Source: Hydrogenimonas sp.
GTDB taxonomy: Bacteria; Campylobacterota; Campylobacteria; Campylobacterales; Hydrogenimonadaceae
Length of the DNA stretch: 36,145 bases
Assembly: GCA_015490295.1 (NCBI GenBank)
Contig: WFYC01000033.1
Span: forward strand, 1 to 36,145
Direction: 5' to 3'
In this document: positions 26,342 through 34,039 of the stretch, one piece after another
How the letters are laid out: each line of letters begins with the position of its first letter
How positions within the stretch are numbered: position 1 is the stretch's first letter
Made by a program: the position numbers and the translations under genes
The notes under the pieces: generated by a model
Database searches by the model: none
Told to the model about the DNA's origin: nothing
Seen by the model: only the letters and a program-made list of their open reading frames with translations

Positions 26342-26916
26342 TTGGAAATCCTTACTCGACCAATCGCTCCATTAGGTCCCGGAACGGCACCCTTAACCAC
26401 AAGAATCTTATTCTCGGGATCGAACGATACGATCTCATTTTTTACTGTCACTTTTGTGTTGCCGTACTGTCCGGGCATCTTCTGACCGGGCTGTACGCGT
26501 CCGGGCCATTCACAGTTACCTATGGAGCCCGGGGCCCTGTGAAAACGTGAACCGTGGCTCTTAGGGCCGCCTGCAAAGTTCCAGCGCTTCATGACACCGG
26601 AGAACCCCCGCCCCTTTGTCGTAAATGTTGTCTTAACCTTTTTCGCTTCACTCAGCGGTGCAAGATCGAGATCGCCTGCTTCGCTATTTGCCACTTTGAG
26701 CGTAGCGAATCGGTTGTATTCGCCGCTCAGGCCGTACTTTTTCTGCTGTCCCTCAATAGCCTTGTTGCGTTTTTTACCGCTTGCGTAGGCCACGATTGCA
26801 CGGCCGTCTTCGCCGATTTCACAAACTTTTACATCCTGTACCTTAAGCAGCGTAACGGGAACGCTGGGTACGCTGATTGTACGGCTCATGCCGATTTTCT
26901 CTACGATGAATTCCAT
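26338..26916 (-). CDS. rplC: 50S ribosomal protein L3
   Basis: 192-residue protein reaching the peptidyl transferase centre. [35 protein letters not shown] is the hallmark region, with [10 protein letters not shown] after it. It lies three bases after rpsJ. Confidence 0.98.
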   Translation of the reverse strand: MEFIVEKIGMSRTISVPSVPVTLLKVQDVKVCEIGEDGRAIVAYASGKKRNKAIEGQQKKYGLSGEYNRFATLKVANSEAGDLDLAPLSEAKKVKTTFTTKGRGFSGVMKRWNFAGGPKSHGSRFHRAPGSIGNCEWPGRVQPGQKMPGQYGNTKVTVKNEIVSFDPENKILVVKGAVPGPNGAIGRVRISK

Positions 26917-26919
26917 CCG

Positions 26920-27237
26920 TTACCCCTTGTTACCCATAGATCGTACTTCGACGTCTACTTCCGGCGCAAGATCGAGTTTCATAAGCGAATCTATCGTATC
27001 AGGAGTCGCAGAGACGATATCTATCATGCGTCCGTGCATTCTGATTTCGAACTGTTCGCGAGAATCTTTGTTTATGTGAGGTGATCTGAGCACCGTATAG
27101 CGCCGGATCTTTGTAGGCATTGGAATCGGGCCGCGAATTTCGGCACCTGTACGCTTGACTGCTTCAACGATTGCAGCAACTGACCGATCAAGCACACGAT
27201 GATCGTACGCTTTTAGTTTTAGTCGAATTTTTTCCAT
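26920..27237 (-). CDS. rpsJ: 30S ribosomal protein S10
   Basis: 105-residue head protein, first gene of the superoperon; S10 (NusE) also acts in transcription antitermination. [20 protein letters not shown] and the [32 protein letters not shown] region are typical. The frame is open far upstream across the promoter, but ATG 27237, preceded by AAGGG, is the family start. Confidence 0.98.
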   Translation of the reverse strand: MEKIRLKLKAYDHRVLDRSVAAIVEAVKRTGAEIRGPIPMPTKIRRYTVLRSPHINKDSREQFEIRMHGRMIDIVSATPDTIDSLMKLDLAPEVDVEVRSMGNKG

Positions 27238-27303
27238 AGGTTTTCCCTTAAAAGAACTTGTTGGCATCTGAAATCTGTTCCGCCAACGCTTTTTGGAGCA
27301 AAG

Positions 27304-27332
27304 ATTATACTCAAAAGATTTTACAAATTCAA
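27304..27332 (-). promoter_or_regulatory. rpsJp: main promoter of the S10 ribosomal superoperon
   Basis: TTGAAT (27327-27332), a 17-base spacer and consensus TATAAT (27304-27309) on the minus strand. This is the best-matching promoter in the window. Predicted start near 27297 and a leader of about 60 nt. Confidence 0.8.
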
Positions 27333-27350
27333 GGTTTTTAGGGGCTTTTG

Positions 27351-27359
27351 TGCTATACT
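27351..27359 (+). promoter_or_regulatory. extended -10 promoter of the ATPase gene
   Basis: TGCTATACT on the plus strand, divergent from the S10 promoter and only about 20 bp from its -35 box. Predicted start near 27366, leader about 53 nt. Confidence 0.5.
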
Positions 27360-27418
27360 TCATAAAATTTGTTTCCTTATTGCAAGGAAACTCCAAAAAA
27401 CTTTGCGGGATACAGAAT

Positions 27419-28492
27419 ATGAATCAGCTTGAAGCCTTTTACGAGTCCACACCGAAACCTGCGGGGTTTATCGAGCGCAAAACAGAGATACCGTCTCATA
27501 CTCTGAATCTATACGGGGCGCCCAAAACCGGAAAGACGTGGCTCGTTCTCGACTATCTTAGCAAAATTCCCAAAAAAAAGTCTCTCTATGTAGATTTAAG
27601 GGATCTTCGCATAGACAAAAGATCTGTCGCTGCGCAGATCGACCTTTTTGTAAAGAGCAACGGGATAGAGACGGTCGTTATCGACCACTACGACGGCTCT
27701 TTCGCCGTACCAGAATGCACGCAGACTATCCTGGTGACGGAGTCTGCATACACAAAAAACCGTATGATGCCCCTTCTTGAGCTGCATCCCCTCGATTTTG
27801 AGGAGTATCTCGCATTCCAAAGGCGCCACATAAACCTTGAACACTCGTTCTCCTATTATCTTAGAACCGGTTCTCTGCCCTCAATGGCTGCAACTCCCGA
27901 ACCTATCCTTACCATCAGACTTCATGAAAACATCCGCTCCATATTCAGATCCGACAACGAAATTCTTCTATTCAAACTGATGTCCCGCTATCAGGGAAAA
28001 CCGCTTACGGTTCACCAGGTCTATACAGGACTAAAAAAGGAGCACAAGGTTTCGAAAGATTGGCTCTACAAAACAGTCAAGTCATACGAAGAGCGCCGTA
28101 TCATCTCCTGGCTCCCCAAATACGGGCAGCCCAAAGCGGCTAAAAGGCTGCTCTTTTACGACTTTGCAATGCCTGCATCGATGTACTTCGAAAAATCACT
28201 GATGGGTCAGCTCTACAAGATAGCCGCCGCCAAACTGCTAAAAAAAGGGCAGGAGATCTTCTATACCGACAAAATCGACTTTCTCGACCCTGCGTCGCGG
28301 AGCGCCTTAATAATCTCCCCTTTTGCGAACCAGCAGAGCTCCGCCGCCAAAATTTCACGCCTTGTGGATGAGATAGATTCATTCAATATTTCCGATATAA
28401 CGGTGCTGACTATCGCCAACTCGTTCGAATTCATGTTTGAAAAAACAAGAGTCAAAGCCGTCCCGTTTTATGAGTGGACAGTGCAGGACTGA
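27419..28492 (+). CDS. AAA_14/DUF4143-like ATPase, unknown role
   Basis: A 357-residue P-loop ATPase. Walker A is GAPKTGKT (33-40), a Walker B-like stretch is TVVIDH (85-90), and a sensor-like ILVTES follows near 105. [12 protein letters not shown] resembles the AAA_14 family. The C-terminal part ([17 protein letters not shown], then [14 protein letters not shown] and IDFLD) resembles the winged-helix and degenerate nuclease fold of DUF4143. ATG 27419 is chosen because it follows the promoter, although its ribosome site is weak. It is a single gene with its own terminator. Function is unknown. Confidence 0.75.
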   Translation: MNQLEAFYESTPKPAGFIERKTEIPSHTLNLYGAPKTGKTWLVLDYLSKIPKKKSLYVDLRDLRIDKRSVAAQIDLFVKSNGIETVVIDHYDGSFAVPECTQTILVTESAYTKNRMMPLLELHPLDFEEYLAFQRRHINLEHSFSYYLRTGSLPSMAATPEPILTIRLHENIRSIFRSDNEILLFKLMSRYQGKPLTVHQVYTGLKKEHKVSKDWLYKTVKSYEERRIISWLPKYGQPKAAKRLLFYDFAMPASMYFEKSLMGQLYKIAAAKLLKKGQEIFYTDKIDFLDPASRSALIISPFANQQSSAAKISRLVDEIDSFNISDITVLTIANSFEFMFEKTRVKAVPFYEWTVQD

Positions 28493-28512
28493 GCGCCAAA
28501 AAGGCGCTTTTT
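28492..28512 (+). terminator. intrinsic terminator of the ATPase gene
   Basis: AGCGCC, an AAAAA loop, GGCGCT and then TTTT: a 6-bp GC stem with U-tract that begins inside the stop codon of the gene it ends. Its T-run leads directly into the next gene's -10 box. Confidence 0.85.
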
Positions 28513-28520
28513 GATACAAT
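28512..28520 (+). promoter_or_regulatory. extended -10 box placed for a leaderless kinase mRNA
   Basis: TGATACAAT (28512-28520) follows the terminator T-run. Exactly six bases separate it from ATG 28527, so the predicted +1 is the A of the start codon. No Shine-Dalgarno sequence is at normal distance. Confidence 0.4.
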
Positions 28521-28526
28521 ATCCCG

Positions 28527-30332
28527 ATGTTAAGATTGTCTCTGCTTTTTCTTATTTTTTTAAGTACGCTCGACGCTGCCGTAGATATTACACCCAAAAA
28601 GGTCTATCTGCTGCCGTACTGTGAATATACGATAGTCGAAGCCGACCGTTACACAATTGACGATATCAAAAAGATACCCGGTCCAAAATGGTCGAGAATT
28701 GGAAAAAATGCTCTGGCTCTCGGATTTAAAACCGATTCGGAGCTATGGCTGAAATGCACTCTGAAAAACCCCGCTGACAAAAAAATCCACCGGATACTGG
28801 AGACCGATAATCCACACACAGGATATGTAGCACTCTATATTGATGGCAAAGAGAAAGTTTTAGGCGCACTGTTCAGGGGTATAAATATGCAAAACATCAA
28901 TCCGTGTTTTGATATATTTTTCCATCCGAAAGAGATAAAGACCATATTTTTGAAGTTATCATCTCCTATCTCCACTCTGACTGCCAAACCTGTTTTGTGG
29001 TCTCAAGAGGAGTTCAGAAAGCATGAAAACATAAAAAATCTCATTCTGGGTCTATTTTTCGGAGCGATGGGGGCTCTGCTCATCTACAATATGTTCATAC
29101 TTCTGTTTACCCGCGATGCGACATACTTTTGGTACTGTGCTTATCTCTTATCACTGATTGTTCAGCAGGCTTACATGACCGGAATACTTGAAGTCCATAT
29201 CACACATTCGCCTATTAGTATCAGAACATACATGAATTTAATCTTGGCTCTTCCTTTGATTACCATTCCAATATTTACCCGGTATTTTTTAAACACATAC
29301 GAAACAATGCCTATTATAGACAAGATTTTGAAACTTCTACCAATTTATTATATTCTTGTAGTTTTCATACAAATCCCAAAGCTTGTATTAATACTTTTTG
29401 TGATCACTTCCTTACTAATCTTTCCCATACCTTTCTTGGCTTTAATAAAAGGTTTGCGCCAATCAAAATATTATGCAGCCGGCTGGCTAAGTGTAATATT
29501 ATCTATGGTACTCTTAGGGCTTATGGCTCTTGGATTTTTCCCCTCCCTATCAGGGTTCAACTACATTCCCCAAATGGGTTTCGCCTTCGAAGCCCTGATA
29601 TTCTCCATCGGTCTGGCCGACCGTATAAATACATTAAAAGCCGAAAAAGAGGCGGCTGATAGGGAGCTGATAAATTACCACAAAGAGGAGCAGGTAAGGC
29701 TTCAGGATATGGTGGATAAAAGGACCAAAGCGCTCACGAAGGCTCTGGAAGAGAAGAGTATTCTTCTCAAAGAGGTGCACCACCGTGTAAAGAACAACCT
29801 TCAAATGGTCGTCTCCCTGCTTCAGTTGCAAGGCTCCAGAATACCGGATAAAATGACCCAAAATATCATTGTCTCTGCCCAGAGCAGAATAGACTCCATG
29901 GGAAAGCTTCATGAACTGCTCTACAGGGGCAACTCAATAGCGAAAATCGATACAAAACTCTACTTCAGGCAGATCGTAGAGAAGCTTGTAGCAAACTACC
30001 GGTCCCAAAATATCAGAGTCGAATACAACATAACCACCGATCTGGATGCGAACAGGGCGATCTACTGTGGCCTTATCATAAACGAGCTCGTAACGAACAC
30101 CCTGAAGTATGCATTCGGCGCAGATGGTGGGGAGATCTCCATATCTTTAAAAAAAGATCTTGAGAACTATACTCTAAGTATCGAAGACAACGGTGTCGGT
30201 ATGGATGAGTCATCAAAAAACAGATCGATCGGTCTGGTACTGGTGAACGCCCTTGCTTCAAAGCAGCTCAAGGGCACCATAAAGATCTCCGTAAAAAATG
30301 GCACACATTTTGAAATTGTTTTTCCGGTATAA
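28527..30332 (+). CDS. 7TM-DISM sensor histidine kinase (HisKA_2)
   Basis: A 601-residue inner-membrane sensor kinase. A signal peptide (MLRLSLLFLIFLSTLDA) leads into a periplasmic 7TMR-DISMED2-like beta domain (about 20-165), then seven membrane helices (about 172-375), a coiled coil (about 378-415), a HisKA_2 dimerisation domain with EVHHRVKNNLQ (His418/His419) and an HATPase domain with N-box NELVTN (519-524), DNGVG (554-558) and a G2-like GLVLVNALASK. Such sensors usually detect small ligands. No response regulator is adjacent, so it is an orphan here. Codon use in the membrane section is AT-rich compared with neighbours. Confidence 0.92.
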   Translation: MLRLSLLFLIFLSTLDAAVDITPKKVYLLPYCEYTIVEADRYTIDDIKKIPGPKWSRIGKNALALGFKTDSELWLKCTLKNPADKKIHRILETDNPHTGYVALYIDGKEKVLGALFRGINMQNINPCFDIFFHPKEIKTIFLKLSSPISTLTAKPVLWSQEEFRKHENIKNLILGLFFGAMGALLIYNMFILLFTRDATYFWYCAYLLSLIVQQAYMTGILEVHITHSPISIRTYMNLILALPLITIPIFTRYFLNTYETMPIIDKILKLLPIYYILVVFIQIPKLVLILFVITSLLIFPIPFLALIKGLRQSKYYAAGWLSVILSMVLLGLMALGFFPSLSGFNYIPQMGFAFEALIFSIGLADRINTLKAEKEAADRELINYHKEEQVRLQDMVDKRTKALTKALEEKSILLKEVHHRVKNNLQMVVSLLQLQGSRIPDKMTQNIIVSAQSRIDSMGKLHELLYRGNSIAKIDTKLYFRQIVEKLVANYRSQNIRVEYNITTDLDANRAIYCGLIINELVTNTLKYAFGADGGEISISLKKDLENYTLSIEDNGVGMDESSKNRSIGLVLVNALASKQLKGTIKISVKNGTHFEIVFPV

Positions 30333-30337
30333 GAGAT

Positions 30338-30754
30338 CTATTTCATCCCCAGATCGCTCTTGAGCCTGCAAAAAGCCCTTTCAAGATCTTCTCTCTCCGC
30401 TTTGCGCTCCAGATCGATATAGTAGCTGTAAAGAGGTGTAAGCCCATCTCTAACCTCCATCCTCAGAAAATTTCCGGGAAGGCCGGAAACACCTTTCCTG
30501 AAGGCGTTATGGCTGCTGTTACAGCGGATATTCTCTTTATGTCTTACCAGCAGCACCGTTTTGCATGCCGGATCGAACCTGTACAGAGAGGATAGATACT
30601 CCCACATACTCTCATCCATCGGATAGATATCGAGCCCAAGACATCTTATATCGGCATGTTTCGCTTCCGGATATATTTTAACGACAGGCCTCTGCCCGCA
30701 TCCAACCAGCAGCAGAATCGAAAATAGAAGCAGAAATGTTTTGATAGTGCCCAC
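30338..30754 (-). CDS. predicted lipoprotein of unknown function
   Basis: A 138-residue protein with a lipoprotein signal: hydrophobic core and lipobox LVGC with Cys19. The mature part has three further cysteine-containing segments (IRCLGLDIYP, PACKTVLLV, IRCNSSHN) and no recognised domain. Start is GTG 30754 with GGAG seven bases before it. It ends five bases from the convergent kinase gene and is divergent from rnhB. The membrane face and role are not known. Confidence 0.65.
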   Translation of the reverse strand: MGTIKTFLLLFSILLLVGCGQRPVVKIYPEAKHADIRCLGLDIYPMDESMWEYLSSLYRFDPACKTVLLVRHKENIRCNSSHNAFRKGVSGLPGNFLRMEVRDGLTPLYSYYIDLERKAEREDLERAFCRLKSDLGMK

Positions 30755-30772
30755 TATTCAGCTCCAAAAGGT

Positions 30773-30778
30773 TAAAAT
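30773..30778 (+). promoter_or_regulatory. -10-like box six bases before the rnhB ATG
   Basis: TAAAAT with six bases to the ATG at 30785. The only purine-rich site, AAAAGG at 30766-30771, lies 13 bases before the ATG. A leaderless start is possible but weaker than at 10332 because the TG extension is missing. Confidence 0.3.
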
Positions 30779-30784
30779 CTCTGT

Positions 30785-31339
30785 ATGAAACAGTTATGCG
30801 GCATTGACGAAGCAGGAAGAGGACCGCTTGCCGGACCGCTCGTGATGGCAGGTGTCATTCTATACGAACCGATAGAGGGTCTCGCAGACTCCAAACAGCT
30901 TACCGAAAAAAAGAGAATGGAGCTCTTTGAAACCATCATCAAAGACGCCGCCTACCATATAGTCTCTTTCGATGCCGAAACCATCGACGAAATCGGTATC
31001 ACCTCATGCCTTGTCAAGGGGCTCAAAGAGATAATGCGGACACTTCGATGCGAAAGGTATCTATTCGACGGCAATACCACATTCGGGATATCCCGGCTCG
31101 AGTGCAAAATCAAAGCGGATACCGAAATAGCGGAGGTCAGCGCCGCAAGTGTCCTGGCGAAAGTTACACGCGACAAGGTTATGACAGAGCTGGCGAAAAA
31201 ATATCCCGCATACAGCTTCGAAAAACATAAAGGCTACGGAACCAAAGAGCATGTGGAGGCTATAAAGATGCACGGATACTCACCGGTTCACAGAAAAAGC
31301 TTCAAGGTAAAGTCTCTTCAGCAGCCGACTCTTTTTTGA
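30785..31339 (+). CDS. rnhB: ribonuclease HII
   Basis: 184-residue enzyme that nicks RNA-DNA hybrids at ribonucleotides and removes misincorporated ribonucleotides. GIDEAGRGPLAGP holds Asp8 and Glu9; Asp95 (LFDGN) and ASVLAKVTRD supply the rest of the acidic site; GYGTKEHVEAIKMHGYSPVHRKSF is the C-terminal signature. It is complete and single, ending 4 bp from a convergent gene. Confidence 0.96.
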   Translation: MKQLCGIDEAGRGPLAGPLVMAGVILYEPIEGLADSKQLTEKKRMELFETIIKDAAYHIVSFDAETIDEIGITSCLVKGLKEIMRTLRCERYLFDGNTTFGISRLECKIKADTEIAEVSAASVLAKVTRDKVMTELAKKYPAYSFEKHKGYGTKEHVEAIKMHGYSPVHRKSFKVKSLQQPTLF

Positions 31340-31343
31340 CTCT

Positions 31344-31700
31344 TCAATCCTCTTCGAACATCGAATCGTCCGTGGCGTTTATATCGAAAGTGGTCTCCAC
31401 ACTCTCGTTCGTATCAAGATCGATCACCTCGACGCGCCATACACCTTTGGCTCTTCCGGGAAGGAAGCGGTAGTCGTATACCGAACCGTGCTGTGCAGGT
31501 ATGCGAAAATGTCGAACGCGATCATCGTTGGGGCTATTCGGCGATATCCAGTGGAACTCCACCTCTTTGCCATTCTGGTTGTCGGAGCGGTCGAGAAAAT
31601 ATCTGCAGTAGATTCTTTCGTTCTCTATTCTGCACTGTACATCCGCAGCTGTAAGGGACACGAGCAAAAAGAGAGGTAGAGCCGCAGCGATCCGTTTCAT
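31344..31700 (-). CDS. small exported protein, unknown
   Basis: A 118-residue protein with a signal peptide (MKRIAAALPLFLLVSLTAA). The mature part looks like a single beta-sandwich: CRIENERIYCRYFLDRSD, EVEFHWISP, FRIPAQHGSVYDYRF, GVWRVEVIDLDTNESV. The GxWRVEV strand recalls DUF2914 and Ig-like domains, but this is weak. ATG 31700 is chosen since the signal peptide begins there. It is third in the purT-yjbQ run, and a TATAAT lies six bases before its ATG. Confidence 0.6.
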   Translation of the reverse strand: MKRIAAALPLFLLVSLTAADVQCRIENERIYCRYFLDRSDNQNGKEVEFHWISPNSPNDDRVRHFRIPAQHGSVYDYRFLPGRAKGVWRVEVIDLDTNESVETTFDINATDDSMFEED

Positions 31701-31706
31701 GGCTTG

Positions 31707-31715
31707 ATTATACCA
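31707..31715 (-). promoter_or_regulatory. extended -10 box placed for a leaderless start at 31700
   Basis: TGGTATAAT on the minus strand, six bases before the ATG; it contains the TAA stop of yjbQ. This is the same arrangement as at 10317-10325. Confidence 0.45.
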
Positions 31716-32136
31716 TACGACCGTAAACGGTCGCGATGATACGCCTGCTGCCTCCAAACTCCCTGGCCTCTACGAGGTAGATACCCTGCCAGGTTCCCAG
31801 CATCACCCTTCCTCCACTTACAGGGATCGTAAGCTCGCAGCCCAGAAGCATCGACTTTATATGTGCAGGCATATCCTCAGGGCCCTCGAGCGTATGCCGA
31901 AATCCGGCGTATCCGTCCGGTACGAGCCTGTCGAGAAAATAGGAGGTGTCTCTTCTGACATCGGGATCGGCGTTTTCGTTTATAGTCAGCGCCGCGCTGG
32001 TATGACACAAAAAGAGATGCAGAAGAGCTTTGTCGAAACCGGAAACTATATCGAGCTGCGATAGTATCTCATCCGTCACAAGGTGAACTCCCCTCTTTTT
32101 GGGAGAGAGTGCTATCTCGACCTGCTCAACATCCAT
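31708..32136 (-). CDS. YjbQ/UPF0047 family protein
   Basis: A 142-residue member of the UPF0047/YjbQ family, annotated elsewhere as secondary thiamine-phosphate synthase from complementation in E. coli. The conserved cluster LFLCHTSAALTINENADPDVRRD and the C-terminal GTWQGIYLVEAREFGGSRRI are intact. It lies six bases after purT. The physiological function in this phylum is unproven. Confidence 0.88.
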   Translation of the reverse strand: MDVEQVEIALSPKKRGVHLVTDEILSQLDIVSGFDKALLHLFLCHTSAALTINENADPDVRRDTSYFLDRLVPDGYAGFRHTLEGPEDMPAHIKSMLLGCELTIPVSGGRVMLGTWQGIYLVEAREFGGSRRIIATVYGRMV

Positions 32137-32142
32137 ACTACG

Positions 32143-33402
32143 TCACTTTCCGAATATGAACTTGAACACCTTCTTGATAACGCAGCTCTCATCTTCGCTC
32201 TCTTCGCGTTCACTCTCTACCATCTTCGTCACGTTGGCATAGTCGTCCACATACCCTATGCGCTCTTTCGCCTTTTTCAGCGCTTCGCTCTCGCTCGCCG
32301 CCATCGTCAGCACAACCGCCATACGCCTCCCTTCATGGCTCTCCGGCTTTCCGAATACCCGAATAAACGAGTCCGCGGCAAAAACGGCATCTTCGGCATG
32401 AATAACCGGTGTAACACTGTGGCGCTTCGCTTTATATGCGGCACTGGCACCGGGAGTATGGAAAGCGAACTCCAGCGGAAGCCCCAGCACGGCACGAAGA
32501 TGCAGCGCAAATTCGCTCTGGCTCTGGGTAATGAGCGTAACCATTCCGGTATCGTGCGGGCGCGGACTGACTTCACTGAAGTAGACCTCCTCCCCTTTTA
32601 CAAAGAGCTCCACACCAAATATTCCACGGCCGCCGAGACCGTCGGTTATCTTTTTGGCGATCTCTTCGGCCTTCTCCCTGGCACCGGGGGCCATAAAGGC
32701 GGGCTGCCAGCTGAATATGTAGTCTCCCCCCTTCTGCTCGTGGCCGATCGGCTCGCAAAATATCGTCTCCTTCTCCGTTCTTGCGGTAAGCAGGGTTATC
32801 TCATAATCGAACTCGACGAACTCTTCGACGATCAGTTCGCTCGCATCACCCCTGGCTTCCTTCGCAATCTCCCAGCACTTTTGCAGATCCTCCCTGCTGC
32901 GTGCCACGCTCTGGCCGTGTCCGGAAGAGCTCATGACCGGCTTGACGACACAAGGATACCCTATAGAGTCCGCAGCTGCTTCGAGTGCGTCGAAACTGCT
33001 TACGAAACGGTAGGCGCTCGTTTTGAGCCCAAGCTCCTCGGCCGCGAATTTGCGGATATTCTTTCTGTTCATGGTTTTGTTCACCGCTTCGGCGTTGGGT
33101 ATAACGTGAAAACCCTCTTTTTCCGCATCAAAGAGTGCATCTATACTTATCGCCTCAATCTCTGGGAGTATATAATCGGGGCGTACCCTTCGTATCAGAT
33201 CGAGCACGGCCTCCCTGTTTTGCATATCTATTACATGCGCTTCGTGGGCCACCTGATGCGCAGGAGCGTTCGGATACCTGTCCACCGCGATCACTTCTAT
33301 TCCGAGCCTCTGGGCCTCTATCGCCACCTCTTTTCCCAACTCTCCGCTGCCGAGCAGCATGATTTTGATGCTGTTCGATTTGAGGGGTGCCGTAAAATGC
33401 AT
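32143..33402 (-). CDS. purT: formate-dependent GAR transformylase PurT
   Basis: PurT makes formyl-GAR from GAR, formate and ATP in purine synthesis. The 419-residue ATP-grasp protein has [11 protein letters not shown] (16-26), an [14 protein letters not shown] segment, [16 protein letters not shown] and the C-terminal ATP-grasp [23 protein letters not shown] short charged tail ([20 protein letters not shown]) extends past the family end. AAGGATCGTTC precedes the ATG. The window also carries the folate-dependent isofunctional enzyme purN. Confidence 0.95.
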   Translation of the reverse strand: MHFTAPLKSNSIKIMLLGSGELGKEVAIEAQRLGIEVIAVDRYPNAPAHQVAHEAHVIDMQNREAVLDLIRRVRPDYILPEIEAISIDALFDAEKEGFHVIPNAEAVNKTMNRKNIRKFAAEELGLKTSAYRFVSSFDALEAAADSIGYPCVVKPVMSSSGHGQSVARSREDLQKCWEIAKEARGDASELIVEEFVEFDYEITLLTARTEKETIFCEPIGHEQKGGDYIFSWQPAFMAPGAREKAEEIAKKITDGLGGRGIFGVELFVKGEEVYFSEVSPRPHDTGMVTLITQSQSEFALHLRAVLGLPLEFAFHTPGASAAYKAKRHSVTPVIHAEDAVFAADSFIRVFGKPESHEGRRMAVVLTMAASESEALKKAKERIGYVDDYANVTKMVESEREESEDESCVIKKVFKFIFGK

Positions 33403-33460
33403 GAACGATCCTTAATTGTTTTTTGGTAATATACCTAAAATCGATTTAAAGGATTCAAAT

Positions 33461-33658
33461 ATGGCATGTCGGATGGGAAGCCAGGACAGGCTCAGCAGAA
33501 TAGCGGCGGGTGTAATACTGATAGGTTTCGCCCTGATTACCGGAAATGTAGTGGGATGGTTTGGAGTCATACCACTTATAACGGGGATTATAGGGTGGTG
33601 CCCTATCTACAAGCCTTTTGGAATCAATACCTGCAAAATGGAGCATTCAGAACATTGA
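33461..33658 (+). CDS. DUF2892 (YgaP-like) small membrane protein
   Basis: A 65-residue protein with two membrane helices (about 13-29 and 30-46). The pattern QDRLSRIAAGVIL, GWFGVIPLITGIIGWCPIYKPFGINTC is the DUF2892 type, found fused to rhodanese in YgaP. Cys47 and Cys58 are conserved in the family. AAAGGATTCAAAT precedes the ATG at 33461. Role unknown; perhaps sulfur-related by family association. Confidence 0.82.
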   Translation: MACRMGSQDRLSRIAAGVILIGFALITGNVVGWFGVIPLITGIIGWCPIYKPFGINTCKMEHSEH

Positions 33659-33680
33659 ACAGGGCATAAAAAGGCTCTTC

Positions 33681-33702
33681 AAAAGCCCCGAGAGGGGCTT
33701 TT
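33681..33702. terminator. bidirectional intrinsic terminator
   Basis: AAAAGCCCC, loop GAGA, GGGGCTTTT: a 9-bp perfect stem between the convergent DUF2892 gene and rpsU. The A/T ends give a U-tract in both directions. Confidence 0.9.
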
Positions 33703-33708
33703 CGCCGC

Positions 33709-33921
33709 TTAGAGACGAGATTCGTATCTACGCAGCATAAAGAGACGCTTGAGCAGCTTCTTGCGCGCAGCGATCTTCTGCTTTTTGCGCTTTTCGGTCA
33801 TAGGCTCATAGAAGCGTCTTGCACGAGCTTCAGTGACGATCAGGTTGCGATCGACCTGCTTTTTGAATCTGCGGTATGCTTCATCAAAAGACTCGTTTTC
33901 ACGTACGACGATGCCAGGCAT
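33709..33921 (-). CDS. rpsU: 30S ribosomal protein S21
   Basis: 70-residue basic protein that helps the 30S subunit bind m[28 protein letters not shown] and the Arg/Lys-rich [16 protein letters not shown] tail are typical. GGAAGGGGGTGATG precedes the ATG. It is transcribed alone. Confidence 0.97.
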   Translation of the reverse strand: MPGIVVRENESFDEAYRRFKKQVDRNLIVTEARARRFYEPMTEKRKKQKIAARKKLLKRLFMLRRYESRL

Positions 33922-33959
33922 TCTGACATCACCCCCTTCCGGTTTGAATTTGGACGCAA

Positions 33960-33968
33960 ATTATAGCA
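33960..33968 (-). promoter_or_regulatory. extended -10 promoter of rpsU
   Basis: TGCTATAAT on the minus strand; predicted start near 33953 and a 32-nt leader holding the ribosome site. Confidence 0.6.
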
Positions 33969-33974
33969 TAGTTT

Positions 33975-33983
33975 TGCTATTAT
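33975..33983 (+). promoter_or_regulatory. extended -10 promoter of the NAD(P)HX repair gene
   Basis: TGCTATTAT on the plus strand, back to back with the rpsU box and six bases from it. Predicted start near 33990, leader about 50 nt. Confidence 0.45.
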
Positions 33984-34039
33984 TTTGATACCAACTCGAA
34001 AACGCCTGCAAAAGGGCTTAGACCAACAAAGGGCAACCG

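Noticed and set aside
32083-33429. 448-codon plus-strand frame antisense to purT
   Set aside because: Its length comes from the codon bias of purT on the other strand; the translation has no recognisable domain.
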